64,000 nucleotides of DNA from Pseudomonas iridis. GTDB lineage: Bacteria; Pseudomonadota; Gammaproteobacteria; Pseudomonadales; Pseudomonadaceae. The position numbers were made by a program, and so were the translations under genes. How positions within the stretch are numbered: position 1 is the stretch's first letter; each line of letters starts with the position of its first letter. The DNA is taken from NCBI RefSeq assembly GCF_017980685.1, contig NZ_JACXXO010000001.1, positions 124,001-188,000 on the forward strand. Direction: 5' to 3'. Below the pieces are notes generated by a model. It had not been told where the DNA came from, did no database searches, and was given only the letters and a program-made list of their open reading frames with translations. This document shows, piece after piece, positions 26,383 through 33,990 of this stretch.

Positions 26383-27668
26383 TGCACAAACTCCTGATTG
26401 AATTGTGTGCCGGCGATCAGCGCGCCCGCTCTGCTGCTATTGAAAAACTCAACCTGGGGATGGGCGGCGATGTAGCGTTCCAGAACACATAAATAGCCAC
26501 GGAAGTTCAGTTGTGTGCTGACGCGCTGACCATGCCCGTCACGCACCCAATGCCGCGCCTGATTCACACTCGGCCCAAGTTCACCGTCATTCCAGCCAGC
26601 ATGGGTCTTGTTCATCGGGAAGGCGAAGTCGGCGCCAAACAGAGTGATGCGCGTCGCGCCCATTTTCACGGCAAGGTCCACCGCCGGATGAATCACACTG
26701 CCGCCGACATGCAGTTCGCCTCGCGGATATTCCTCGCGCAATGCCGCATAAACCGGGCTTGCGGAATATCCGCCGTAGCGCTTGCCCTTCCAGGCGCGCA
26801 AAACCTCGGGGTCGCTCATCGGCAAATAGACCAGAGGAATGCCTTCGGACTGTTCAAATGGCAGATGACGGAAGCTGATGAGCTGATCGATGCTCACCAC
26901 CAGATCCGGCACCACACCGTGCTCACGCAGCGGTCGATAAGCGGTGTCGACACAGATGAACAGCGGACGCTGCGCCTGAGCCCGCACTTTCGCCAGCCGT
27001 TCAAAATGCCCCTCCAGCGTCGGCCCCGTGGCGATCACGTAGACGTCCCGGTCGACGCAAGTGCCGAACAGTTGCGCCACATCATCATCGCCCAGCAGCA
27101 CTGGCAAGCAATCCTGCAAGCGTTGCTGAATGACCGGCGACTGCGGATCGAATTCACGATTGTTGAAGCTCAGGTGCACTTCACTGACCAGCCGATCACG
27201 GATCTTTGCGTTGAAGTCATCAGCCAGCAGCATCTCGGCCGGCAGGGCAAAAAACGGCGTGCAGATATCAGAAAGATCACCGGCGTAAAACAGTTCCACG
27301 CGCGGATCCTCCAGCCACTGGCGCTGATCAAGCAACTGCACGACCAGCGCAAACAGAGCGCCATTGAGAATATGCACATACAACCGCTCAAGCCCGGCGC
27401 GCTCCAGCAACACCGCAGGCAAATCGCCTAGGCCGGTGCCGTAGACATGCAATTGCGCTTTATCCGCCAGGCTGGCTGCCTGAACACGGGCTTCATGAGT
27501 ACGGTCATGGCGACTGGTGAGTTGAACGCCGTTGACGCTCAGGGTCGAACCGAGCCCCTGCACCAGTTCAGCCTGAACCGCCGCACTGTCTTCGGCCATC
27601 AAGCGCTCGAACAGCGCCGGCCAGCGGCGCTGAAGGACTTCGGCGTTGGCCTGGAAAAACTCGCTCAT
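26379..27668 (-). CDS. maf: Maf-type motility-associated factor (flagellin glycosyltransferase)
   Basis: The 429-residue protein has the Maf/DUF115 (MAF_flag10) architecture: an N-terminal region with GTGLGDLP at 77-84, and a central MptE-like Rossmann domain with YVIATGPTLEG (210-220) and VVPDLVVSIDQ, then a helical C-terminus. Maf proteins in Aeromonas, Campylobacter and Magnetospirillum transfer nonulosonic (pseudaminic or legionaminic) acid to flagellin in the cytoplasm, which matches the pse genes upstream. It begins only 24 bases after a symmetric terminator, so its promoter is unclear. Confidence 0.85.
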   Translation of the reverse strand: MSEFFQANAEVLQRRWPALFERLMAEDSAAVQAELVQGLGSTLSVNGVQLTSRHDRTHEARVQAASLADKAQLHVYGTGLGDLPAVLLERAGLERLYVHILNGALFALVVQLLDQRQWLEDPRVELFYAGDLSDICTPFFALPAEMLLADDFNAKIRDRLVSEVHLSFNNREFDPQSPVIQQRLQDCLPVLLGDDDVAQLFGTCVDRDVYVIATGPTLEGHFERLAKVRAQAQRPLFICVDTAYRPLREHGVVPDLVVSIDQLISFRHLPFEQSEGIPLVYLPMSDPEVLRAWKGKRYGGYSASPVYAALREEYPRGELHVGGSVIHPAVDLAVKMGATRITLFGADFAFPMNKTHAGWNDGELGPSVNQARHWVRDGHGQRVSTQLNFRGYLCVLERYIAAHPQVEFFNSSRAGALIAGTQFNQEFVQ

Positions 27669-27692
27669 GGCGCCTCGCGCTCCGTTTCAGGC

Positions 27693-27732
27693 AAAAAAAT
27701 AGCGTTCAAGGTTAACCTTGAACGCTATTTTT
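27693..27732. terminator. Symmetric terminator after the ketoacyl synthase gene
   Basis: AATAGCGTTCAAGG-TTAA-CCTTGAACGCTATT is a perfect 14-bp palindrome with T-runs on both sides. It lies 23 bases after the stop of the ketoacyl synthase III gene and 24 bases before the Maf start. Confidence 0.88.
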
Positions 27733-27755
27733 GTATCCGCCGTTTTTAATCAGGC

Positions 27756-28682
27756 TCAGGGGCGGAAGATGATCGCCGAACCCCACGACAGACCGACACC
27801 GAAACCACTGAGCGCGACGCGCTGCCAGGCGGAATCGATTACGTGCTTTTCCAGCAGCAGCGGAATACTCGACGACACAGTATTGCCGGTCTCGACCATG
27901 TCCTTGATGAACTTCTCAGGCTCGCCTTCAAAGCGTCGCGCCACGGCATCGACAATCGCCGCACTGCCCTGGTGAATGCAGAAGGCATCGATATCATCAG
28001 CTTTGAGACCGGAATCATCGAGCAACTCGTGCAAGTGCGCCGGGACTTTGAGCAGCGCAAAGTTGAACACCTGACGACCGTTCATGAAGAACACACCATC
28101 GGTGACTTTCAGGTGTGGCGCGCCGGAACCGTCGGTGCCGAACTTGGCCTTGCCCAGCGCCCAGGTCGGATCTTCACCCATCCAGGTCGCGGTAGCGGCA
28201 TCACCGAACAGCATGGTGGTGTTGCGGTCTTCCGGGTCAACGATTTTTGAATACGGATCGGCGGTGATCAGCAGGCCGTTCTTCAGGCCGGCGGCCTCCA
28301 TGAAGCCCTTGATCGCGTAGATGCCGTAGACATAACCGGAGCAGCCCAACGAAATATCGAACGCGGCGACATTGGTAGGCAGACCGAGTTTGTCCTGCAC
28401 GATCGCGGCAGTGTGCGGCAGGCCTTCTTCATCACCGTTCTGGGTGACGACGATCAAGGCATCGATCGATTCACGCTTCAACTCAGGGTTGCTGGCAAAC
28501 AGCGCGTTGGCTGCTTCCACACACAGATCGGAGGTTTCTTGATCAGCGTCTTTGCGCGGCAGGAATGCCGAGCCAATCTTGCCAAGGATGAATTCTTCAT
28601 CCTTCTCGAATTTTGCACCTTGTGCGTAATTGTCCACGCCGGCTACAGGAACGTAGCTCGCAATGCTTTTTATGCCAATCAT
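27756..28682 (-). CDS. Beta-ketoacyl-ACP synthase III-like enzyme of the glycosylation island
   Basis: The 308-residue thiolase-fold enzyme has the complete FabH triad: C114 (DISLGCSGY), H237 (CIHQGS) and N267 (ETGNTVSSS). FabH condenses acyl-CoA with malonyl-ACP. It is unlikely to be the housekeeping FabH because it sits with flagellin glycosylation genes; in P. syringae a similar gene (orf3) lies beside fgt1/fgt2 and affects the flagellin glycan. It may supply an acyl decoration (for example a hydroxyacyl group) for a sugar. It is separated from pseI by 225 bases and closed by a terminator. Confidence 0.88.
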   Translation of the reverse strand: MIGIKSIASYVPVAGVDNYAQGAKFEKDEEFILGKIGSAFLPRKDADQETSDLCVEAANALFASNPELKRESIDALIVVTQNGDEEGLPHTAAIVQDKLGLPTNVAAFDISLGCSGYVYGIYAIKGFMEAAGLKNGLLITADPYSKIVDPEDRNTTMLFGDAATATWMGEDPTWALGKAKFGTDGSGAPHLKVTDGVFFMNGRQVFNFALLKVPAHLHELLDDSGLKADDIDAFCIHQGSAAIVDAVARRFEGEPEKFIKDMVETGNTVSSSIPLLLEKHVIDSAWQRVALSGFGVGLSWGSAIIFRP

Positions 28683-28754
28683 TACGGCTTCCCAATAAAA
28701 AACAGCTCAAGACCACCGCTCGCAAGGATTCGAGGGGCGCCGACAAACAGAAAA

Positions 28755-28776
28755 TGGTTGCCACGAAGGGCAACCA
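28755..28776 (-). terminator. Hairpin between pseI and the ketoacyl synthase gene
   Basis: TGGTTGCC and GGCAACCA are perfect 8-bp arms around a 6-base loop; on the minus strand TTTTCTGTTT follows. It could terminate the pse transcript, about 130 bases after the pseI stop. The rest of the 28683-28907 gap shows nothing else that I recognise. Confidence 0.45.
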
Positions 28777-28907
28777 AGGGGAGCGCAAAGGGCTATCACT
28801 GGAACCGAAAACGGGCCAGGCGCCATCTCCCCGATCAATACAATACAGTGAAGATGCGCGTTATGACTCGCAGGTCACGCTATTTTGCCGAATCCCTTAC
28901 AGATTGG

Positions 28908-29960
28908 TTATTCGACCAATGACCAATCCAGCGGCGTACCGCGCTTGATCGGCGCGCGAGCGCAGCGCCCGAGCACGGCATCGGTGTGCTTGGGCGGCAG
29001 GCCGAGGCCGGGGCGAATGGCGCGCAGATTGTCCTGCGTAAAGGGGTCACCGGCGGCCATGTCGGCGGTCACGTACAGCGAGCGGCGATACACCACCGAC
29101 TTGAGTTCGGCTTCGGTTGCGCCGTATTGCACCTTGCCGAGCGCTTGCCATGCGCGTTCGGTTTCCACCACCAGGCTGGCCATCTCGGCCGGCTCCAGCG
29201 AGAAACTGGCATCCACCCCGCCCGCCGAACGGTCGAGGGTGAAGTGCTTTTCCACCACCGTCGCGCCGAGCGCCACGGCCGCCACCGAGACGCCAACGCC
29301 CATCGAGTGATCGGACAGCCCCACTTCACAACCGAACAAATCACGCAGGTGCGGGATCGTCCGCACATTGCTGTTTGCCGGAGTCGCCGGATAAGTGCTG
29401 GTGCATTTGAGCAACACCAGATCCTTGCACCCGGCTTCACGGGCAGCGCGCACGGTTTCATCGAGTTCGGCAATGCTGGCCATGCCGGTGGAGATGATCA
29501 GCGGCTTGCCGGTGGCGGCGACACGGCGGATCAACGGCAGATCGGTGTTTTCAAAACTGGCGATCTTGTACGCCGGCACGTCGAGGCTTTCGAGAAAATC
29601 CACGGCCGTGTCGTCGAACGGCGTCGAGAACGCGAGCATCCCCAGCTCCTTGGCGCGAGCGAAGATCGGCGCATGCCATTCCCACGGTGTGTGGGCCTGC
29701 TCGTACAAGTCGTACAAAGAAGTGCCGGCCCACAGGCTGCCCGGGTCTTTGATGAAGAACTCGCCCTCGGCCAGATCCAGCGTCATGGTCTGGGCGGTGT
29801 AGGTTTGCAGTTTCAGAGCGTGCGCGCCGGCCTTGGCGGCGGCTTCGACAATTTGCAGGGCCACGTCCAGCGACTGGTTATGATTGCCGCTCATCTCGGC
29901 AATGATGAACGGCGGCGCATCGGTACCGATCAGACGGTCGCCAATCTTGAAACTACTCAT
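28908..29960 (-). CDS. pseI: PseI, pseudaminic acid synthase
   Basis: PseI condenses 6-deoxy-AltdiNAc with phosphoenolpyruvate to give pseudaminic acid. The 350-residue protein has the NeuB-type barrel (FIIAEMSGNHNQSLDVAL, ALKLQTYTAQT, GLSDHSMG) and a C-terminal SAF antifreeze-like domain from about residue 288 (RRSLYVTADMAAGDPFTQDN). Its start overlaps the pseG end by 8 bases. Pse rather than legionaminic or sialic acid specificity is inferred from the neighbouring pseB/C/F/G. Confidence 0.95.
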   Translation of the reverse strand: MSSFKIGDRLIGTDAPPFIIAEMSGNHNQSLDVALQIVEAAAKAGAHALKLQTYTAQTMTLDLAEGEFFIKDPGSLWAGTSLYDLYEQAHTPWEWHAPIFARAKELGMLAFSTPFDDTAVDFLESLDVPAYKIASFENTDLPLIRRVAATGKPLIISTGMASIAELDETVRAAREAGCKDLVLLKCTSTYPATPANSNVRTIPHLRDLFGCEVGLSDHSMGVGVSVAAVALGATVVEKHFTLDRSAGGVDASFSLEPAEMASLVVETERAWQALGKVQYGATEAELKSVVYRRSLYVTADMAAGDPFTQDNLRAIRPGLGLPPKHTDAVLGRCARAPIKRGTPLDWSLVE

Positions 29961-31101
29961 GAACGGTGTTCCCTTTATTCAAACTGGAGTTCAGCCCGTC
30001 GGGCAGCAATTGCGCATCGTCCAGTGTGGCGTGACTTAACTCGGGCACACCATCGGCTAATGCCGCAGCGACTCGCAATGCACCGCGCCCATCGACCATT
30101 TGCCGAGAACGTTCGGCCAGGCTCTGGCGCAGATAAAAATTAGCGGCGACAAAACCAATCGCGTCACGCAACTGCGCAACGCTGACCTGCTCGCGCGCGC
30201 CCATGAATACATGTGCGCCCGCTGCCGCCATCACCTCGCCGTTGACCTGCTGGTTATTCGACACCGCTATACAGATCGTCGGCAAACCCAACGCCGCTCG
30301 CTCCCAACTGGTGCCGCCACCGGCGCCGATAAACAGATCGGCCTCGGTCATGCGTTGATGGAAATCGCTGACAAAACTGTGCAGACGCCAGTTTGGCCGC
30401 GTTTGCGCCAGTGCCTGCATCTGCGCCCATGCCGGGTTGTCGACACCGGCGACGAAGTCCACTTCAAGCTCAGTAAAATCGGCCAACGCCAACATGGCGT
30501 GATGGGTCTGCATCGCCGCGTCGAAACCGCCGAAGTTAACCAGCACTCGCCGGGCTTCGGGTTTGATTTCGATCGCCGGGCAATCGAACTCTTCACGCAA
30601 CATGGCATAGCGCGGGCCGAGCAGTGTGCGGCAGCCCTCGGGCAACAGCGGCGTGTAGTTATCGCTGAGGCCGGACAAATTCTGATTGAGCAGCAAATCA
30701 ACGCTGTAGCGCCGAGTGGCGAGATCGTCGACGGCAGCAATACGCGGCGCCCAATGCCGTGCGGCGGTCTGCCAGTGATGATCGAGGCCGTAATGGTCGG
30801 CGATGATCCAGTCGAATTCGGCGTGATCTTCCAGCAGCAAATCCAACGCATCGATGTCGGCCTGCCAAGGCAGCATCGACTCGATGGCCTGCTGGGGGTC
30901 TTCATCGGGATAACGACCGGGCAACGCAAAAGTCTCGAAACCTTCGCCGCTCAGTGCATCGAGTCGATGCCCCGGCAACTGCCGACAGGCAAACGCGACA
31001 TGACTGCCCTGCTTGCGCAGCACCCGCGCCAGCGTCAGGCAGCGGGCGATATGGCCGCTGCCGATGGTGGGTGAGGCGTCGGCGCGAATCAGGATTCTCA
31101 T
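29953..31101 (-). CDS. pseG: PseG, UDP-sugar hydrolase of pseudaminic acid synthesis
   Basis: PseG removes UDP from UDP-2,4-diacetamido-2,4,6-trideoxy-L-altrose. The 382-residue GT-B-like protein has the N-terminal RADASPTIGSGHIARCLTLA (GSGH loop) and the UDP-binding IGAGGGTSWERAALGLPTI. It is longer than the ~275-residue Campylobacter enzyme, but I see no GNAT signature in the extra C-terminal part, so it does not appear to be a PseG-PseH fusion. It overlaps pseF by 4 bases and pseI by 8. Confidence 0.92.
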   Translation of the reverse strand: MRILIRADASPTIGSGHIARCLTLARVLRKQGSHVAFACRQLPGHRLDALSGEGFETFALPGRYPDEDPQQAIESMLPWQADIDALDLLLEDHAEFDWIIADHYGLDHHWQTAARHWAPRIAAVDDLATRRYSVDLLLNQNLSGLSDNYTPLLPEGCRTLLGPRYAMLREEFDCPAIEIKPEARRVLVNFGGFDAAMQTHHAMLALADFTELEVDFVAGVDNPAWAQMQALAQTRPNWRLHSFVSDFHQRMTEADLFIGAGGGTSWERAALGLPTICIAVSNNQQVNGEVMAAAGAHVFMGAREQVSVAQLRDAIGFVAANFYLRQSLAERSRQMVDGRGALRVAAALADGVPELSHATLDDAQLLPDGLNSSLNKGNTVHE

Positions 31102-31793
31102 TGCAACTCTCCGCCGGCCTTGAGCGCGGCGTAAAGGTATTCGGCACGTTTCCAGTCTTCAGGCGTATCGATGTCCTGCACCAGATGCCGGGGCAAAATC
31201 ACCGGCAGGCTGACGGGCGAATAGACCACCTCGCCGCGCAGCCACGCATCCGTGCGGCCCCAATAAAACTGCCCGGCATCCTGAAACGCTTCGGGCAGAT
31301 CCTGCGAACGGGTGTTGCGAAACTCGGGATACAACGCCGTCAACGCGCCCTGCCCGTCCAGCGTCAGCGCACGCTGCACCGGGAACCCGAAGTTGCACAC
31401 GGAGAAAGCGAAAGATTTTTCCGGATGCTGTGCAAGCAGCTCATACCCCTGACGCAGATAACGCGCCTGCAACAACGGCGCCGTGGCGTACACGCAGCAG
31501 GCGTAATCAAAGGCCGGCAGTTGCTGCAAGGCATGCACGATCACTGCGGCGGTGCCGGTAAAATCATCCGCCAGATCGGCCGGGCGCAAAAACGGCACAT
31601 CAGCCCCGTGCGCCCGCGCGACCTCGGCGATTTCTTCGTCATCGGTACTGACGACAACCTGATCGAACAAGCCCGAATCCAGCGCCGTACGAATCGAACG
31701 GACAATCATCGGCACGCCGTCGAACGGCGCAAGATTCTTGCGCGGGATGCGTTTGCTGCCCCCGCGCGCCGGGATGATTGCAATGTTGCTCAC
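31098..31793 (-). CDS. pseF: PseF, CMP-pseudaminic acid synthetase
   Basis: PseF activates pseudaminic acid with CTP. The 231-residue cytidylyltransferase begins IAIIPARGGSKRIPRKNL, the classic nucleotide-binding loop, followed by VVSTDDEEIAEVARAHGADV. The start is a GTG at 31793. Family length and motifs match NeuA/PseF enzymes. It lies 6 bases after pseC. Confidence 0.94.
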   Translation of the reverse strand: MSNIAIIPARGGSKRIPRKNLAPFDGVPMIVRSIRTALDSGLFDQVVVSTDDEEIAEVARAHGADVPFLRPADLADDFTGTAAVIVHALQQLPAFDYACCVYATAPLLQARYLRQGYELLAQHPEKSFAFSVCNFGFPVQRALTLDGQGALTALYPEFRNTRSQDLPEAFQDAGQFYWGRTDAWLRGEVVYSPVSLPVILPRHLVQDIDTPEDWKRAEYLYAALKAGGELQ

Positions 31794-31799
31794 GTTGCC

Positions 31800-32963
31800 C
31801 TACTCCTCAATCAGCAGCCGGCGCAATTGCTCGACCACGTAATCCTGCTGCTCCTCGGTCAGCAGCGGAAACATCGGCAGGCTGATCGCCTCGGCGTAAT
31901 AGCGTTCGGCTTCGGGAAAGTCGCCCTCGGCAAAACCCAGTGCCTGATAGTAAGGCTGCAGATGCACCGGAATGTAGTGCAGATTCACGCCGATGCCGGC
32001 CGCGCGCAAGCCCTCGAACACCTGACGGTGACTGAGGCTGATGCGCTCGGTCTGCAAGCGCACCACATACAAATGCCAGGCTGATTCCGCGTCCGGTTGA
32101 GCGCTGGGTAACGTCAGCGGCAAGTACGTCAGCAACTGCTCGTACCGCGCTGCCAACTCACGACGCCGAGCGATGAAGTCATCCAGCTTGGCCAGTTGCG
32201 ACAAGCCCAGCGCGGCTTGCAGATCGGTGATCCGGTAATTGAAGCCCAGCTCGATCTGCTGGTAGTACCAAGGGCCGTGGCTGGGCTCGTTCATCTGCTG
32301 CGAATCGCGGGTCATGCCATGGCTGCGCAGGCGTTGCAGGCGCTCGGCCAGGGCCGGGCGATTGGTCAGGACCATGCCGCCCTCGGCACTGGTGATGATC
32401 TTCACCGGATGAAAACTGAACACGGTCATCGCCGCAAATTCACCGCAACCCACCGGACGCCCGGCGTAAGAAGCGCCGACCGCGTGGGAGGCATCTTCGA
32501 TCACGGTGAAGTTGTAGCGCTCGGCCAGCTCGCCAATCTTGCGCATGTCGCAGCTCTGCCCGGAAAACGCCACCGCCACCAAGACTTTTGGCTGTTTGCC
32601 GTCCTGTTCAGCCTGATCCAGTTTCGCCGCCAACGCGTAAGCATCGAGGTTCCAGGTCAGCGGATCGATGTCGACAAAATCCACGTCGGCGCCGCAGTAA
32701 CGCCCGCAATTGGCCGAGGCCAGGAATGTATTCGGCGTGGTCCACAGACGGTCGCCCGGGCCAAGCCCCGCCGCCAGACACGCAATGTGCAGCGCCGCCG
32801 TGGCGTTGCACACCGCCACGGCGAAATCGGCCTGGCAACGCTCGGCCACAGCCTGCTCGAAGCGCTCGATGGTCGGCCCTTGGGTCAACCAGTCCGACTG
32901 CAACACCTCAACGACGGCATCGATGTCCGACTGATCGAGACTCTGCCGACCGTAAGGAATCAT
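31800..32963 (-). CDS. pseC: PseC, PLP-dependent 4-aminotransferase
   Basis: PseC aminates the 4-keto intermediate made by PseB using glutamate. The 387-residue DegT/DnrJ-family protein has the PLP Lys K188 in VFSFHPVKIITSAEGG and the EDASHAVGASY motif. The ATG overlaps the pseB stop (ATGA). It belongs to the pse block on all evidence. Confidence 0.95.
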   Translation of the reverse strand: MIPYGRQSLDQSDIDAVVEVLQSDWLTQGPTIERFEQAVAERCQADFAVAVCNATAALHIACLAAGLGPGDRLWTTPNTFLASANCGRYCGADVDFVDIDPLTWNLDAYALAAKLDQAEQDGKQPKVLVAVAFSGQSCDMRKIGELAERYNFTVIEDASHAVGASYAGRPVGCGEFAAMTVFSFHPVKIITSAEGGMVLTNRPALAERLQRLRSHGMTRDSQQMNEPSHGPWYYQQIELGFNYRITDLQAALGLSQLAKLDDFIARRRELAARYEQLLTYLPLTLPSAQPDAESAWHLYVVRLQTERISLSHRQVFEGLRAAGIGVNLHYIPVHLQPYYQALGFAEGDFPEAERYYAEAISLPMFPLLTEEQQDYVVEQLRRLLIEE

Positions 32964-33961
32964 ACCGAGAGCTTCGCGTGCAGCGCCGCGATCTGTCCGA
33001 CCGAGAGGTAGTGCGGATTGGTGTCGGAGCGATATTCAAAATCTTCACTCACCGCGCGCCCATGCTCGCCAAGTTTGTCGACGGCAAAATCGACATCGAC
33101 GCTGGTAAAGCGAATCGACGGCTGGATGGTGTAGTGATCCTCGAACTCAATAGTCATCCGCGCATCGTCCAGCGGCACCATCAACTCATGGAGTTTTTCC
33201 CCGGGACGAATGCCGACGTTTTTGTGCGGCAGATGTTCAGCCATGCCACGGGCCAGATCGACGATGCGAATCGACGGAATCTTCGGCACGAACACTTCGC
33301 CACCGTGCATCCGCGCGAAGCTGTCGAGCACGAACTGCACACCGTGGTCGAGGGTGATCCAGAACCGTGTCATGCGCTCGTCGGTGATCGGCAGCTCTTG
33401 CGCGCCATCGGCGATCAGCTTGCTGAAGAACGGCACCACCGAGCCACGCGAACCGGCCACGTTGCCGTAGCGCACCACGGCAAATCGGGTTTCCTGCTCG
33501 CCGGCAATGTTGTTGGCGGCGACGAACAATTTGTCCGAGAGCAACTTGGTCGCGCCGTACAGATTGATCGGGCTGGCAGCCTTGTCGGTGGACAACGCCA
33601 CAACCTTTTTCACACCGTTGTCGATGGCCGCGGCGATGATGTTTTCCGCGCCGTTGACGTTGGTGCGAATGCATTCGGTCGGGTTGTACTCAGCCGCCGG
33701 CACCTGCTTCAACGCGGCGGCATGCACCACGTAATCGATGCCGCGCATGGCCTGACGCAGACGGTCAGCATCACGCACGTCACCGATGAAGTAACGCATG
33801 CACGGCGCGTTGAACGTCTGCTGCATTTCGTATTGCTTGAGCTCATCACGGGAGAACACCACCACGCGCTTGGGCTGGTACTGCTCCAGCAAGCGGCGGA
33901 TGAAGTTGCGCCCGAACGAGCCCGTGCCGCCGGAGATGAAGATCGATTTACCGTTGAACAT
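32960..33961 (-). CDS. pseB: PseB, UDP-GlcNAc 4,6-dehydratase/5-epimerase
   Basis: PseB starts the pseudaminic acid route from UDP-GlcNAc. I start it at the ATG at 33961 (MFNGKSIFISGGTGSFG), with AGGA upstream, rather than at 34012. The 333-residue short-chain dehydrogenase has the GGTGSFG dinucleotide motif (11-17), the LYGATK catalytic Tyr/Lys, and the family pattern FWITLDHGVQFVLDSFARM. It follows the 971-residue glycosyltransferase gene by 29 bases. Confidence 0.95.
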   Translation of the reverse strand: MFNGKSIFISGGTGSFGRNFIRRLLEQYQPKRVVVFSRDELKQYEMQQTFNAPCMRYFIGDVRDADRLRQAMRGIDYVVHAAALKQVPAAEYNPTECIRTNVNGAENIIAAAIDNGVKKVVALSTDKAASPINLYGATKLLSDKLFVAANNIAGEQETRFAVVRYGNVAGSRGSVVPFFSKLIADGAQELPITDERMTRFWITLDHGVQFVLDSFARMHGGEVFVPKIPSIRIVDLARGMAEHLPHKNVGIRPGEKLHELMVPLDDARMTIEFEDHYTIQPSIRFTSVDVDFAVDKLGEHGRAVSEDFEYRSDTNPHYLSVGQIAALHAKLSV

Positions 33962-33990
33962 GTGTAATTCCTGTTCCCTGTCCGACGGAC

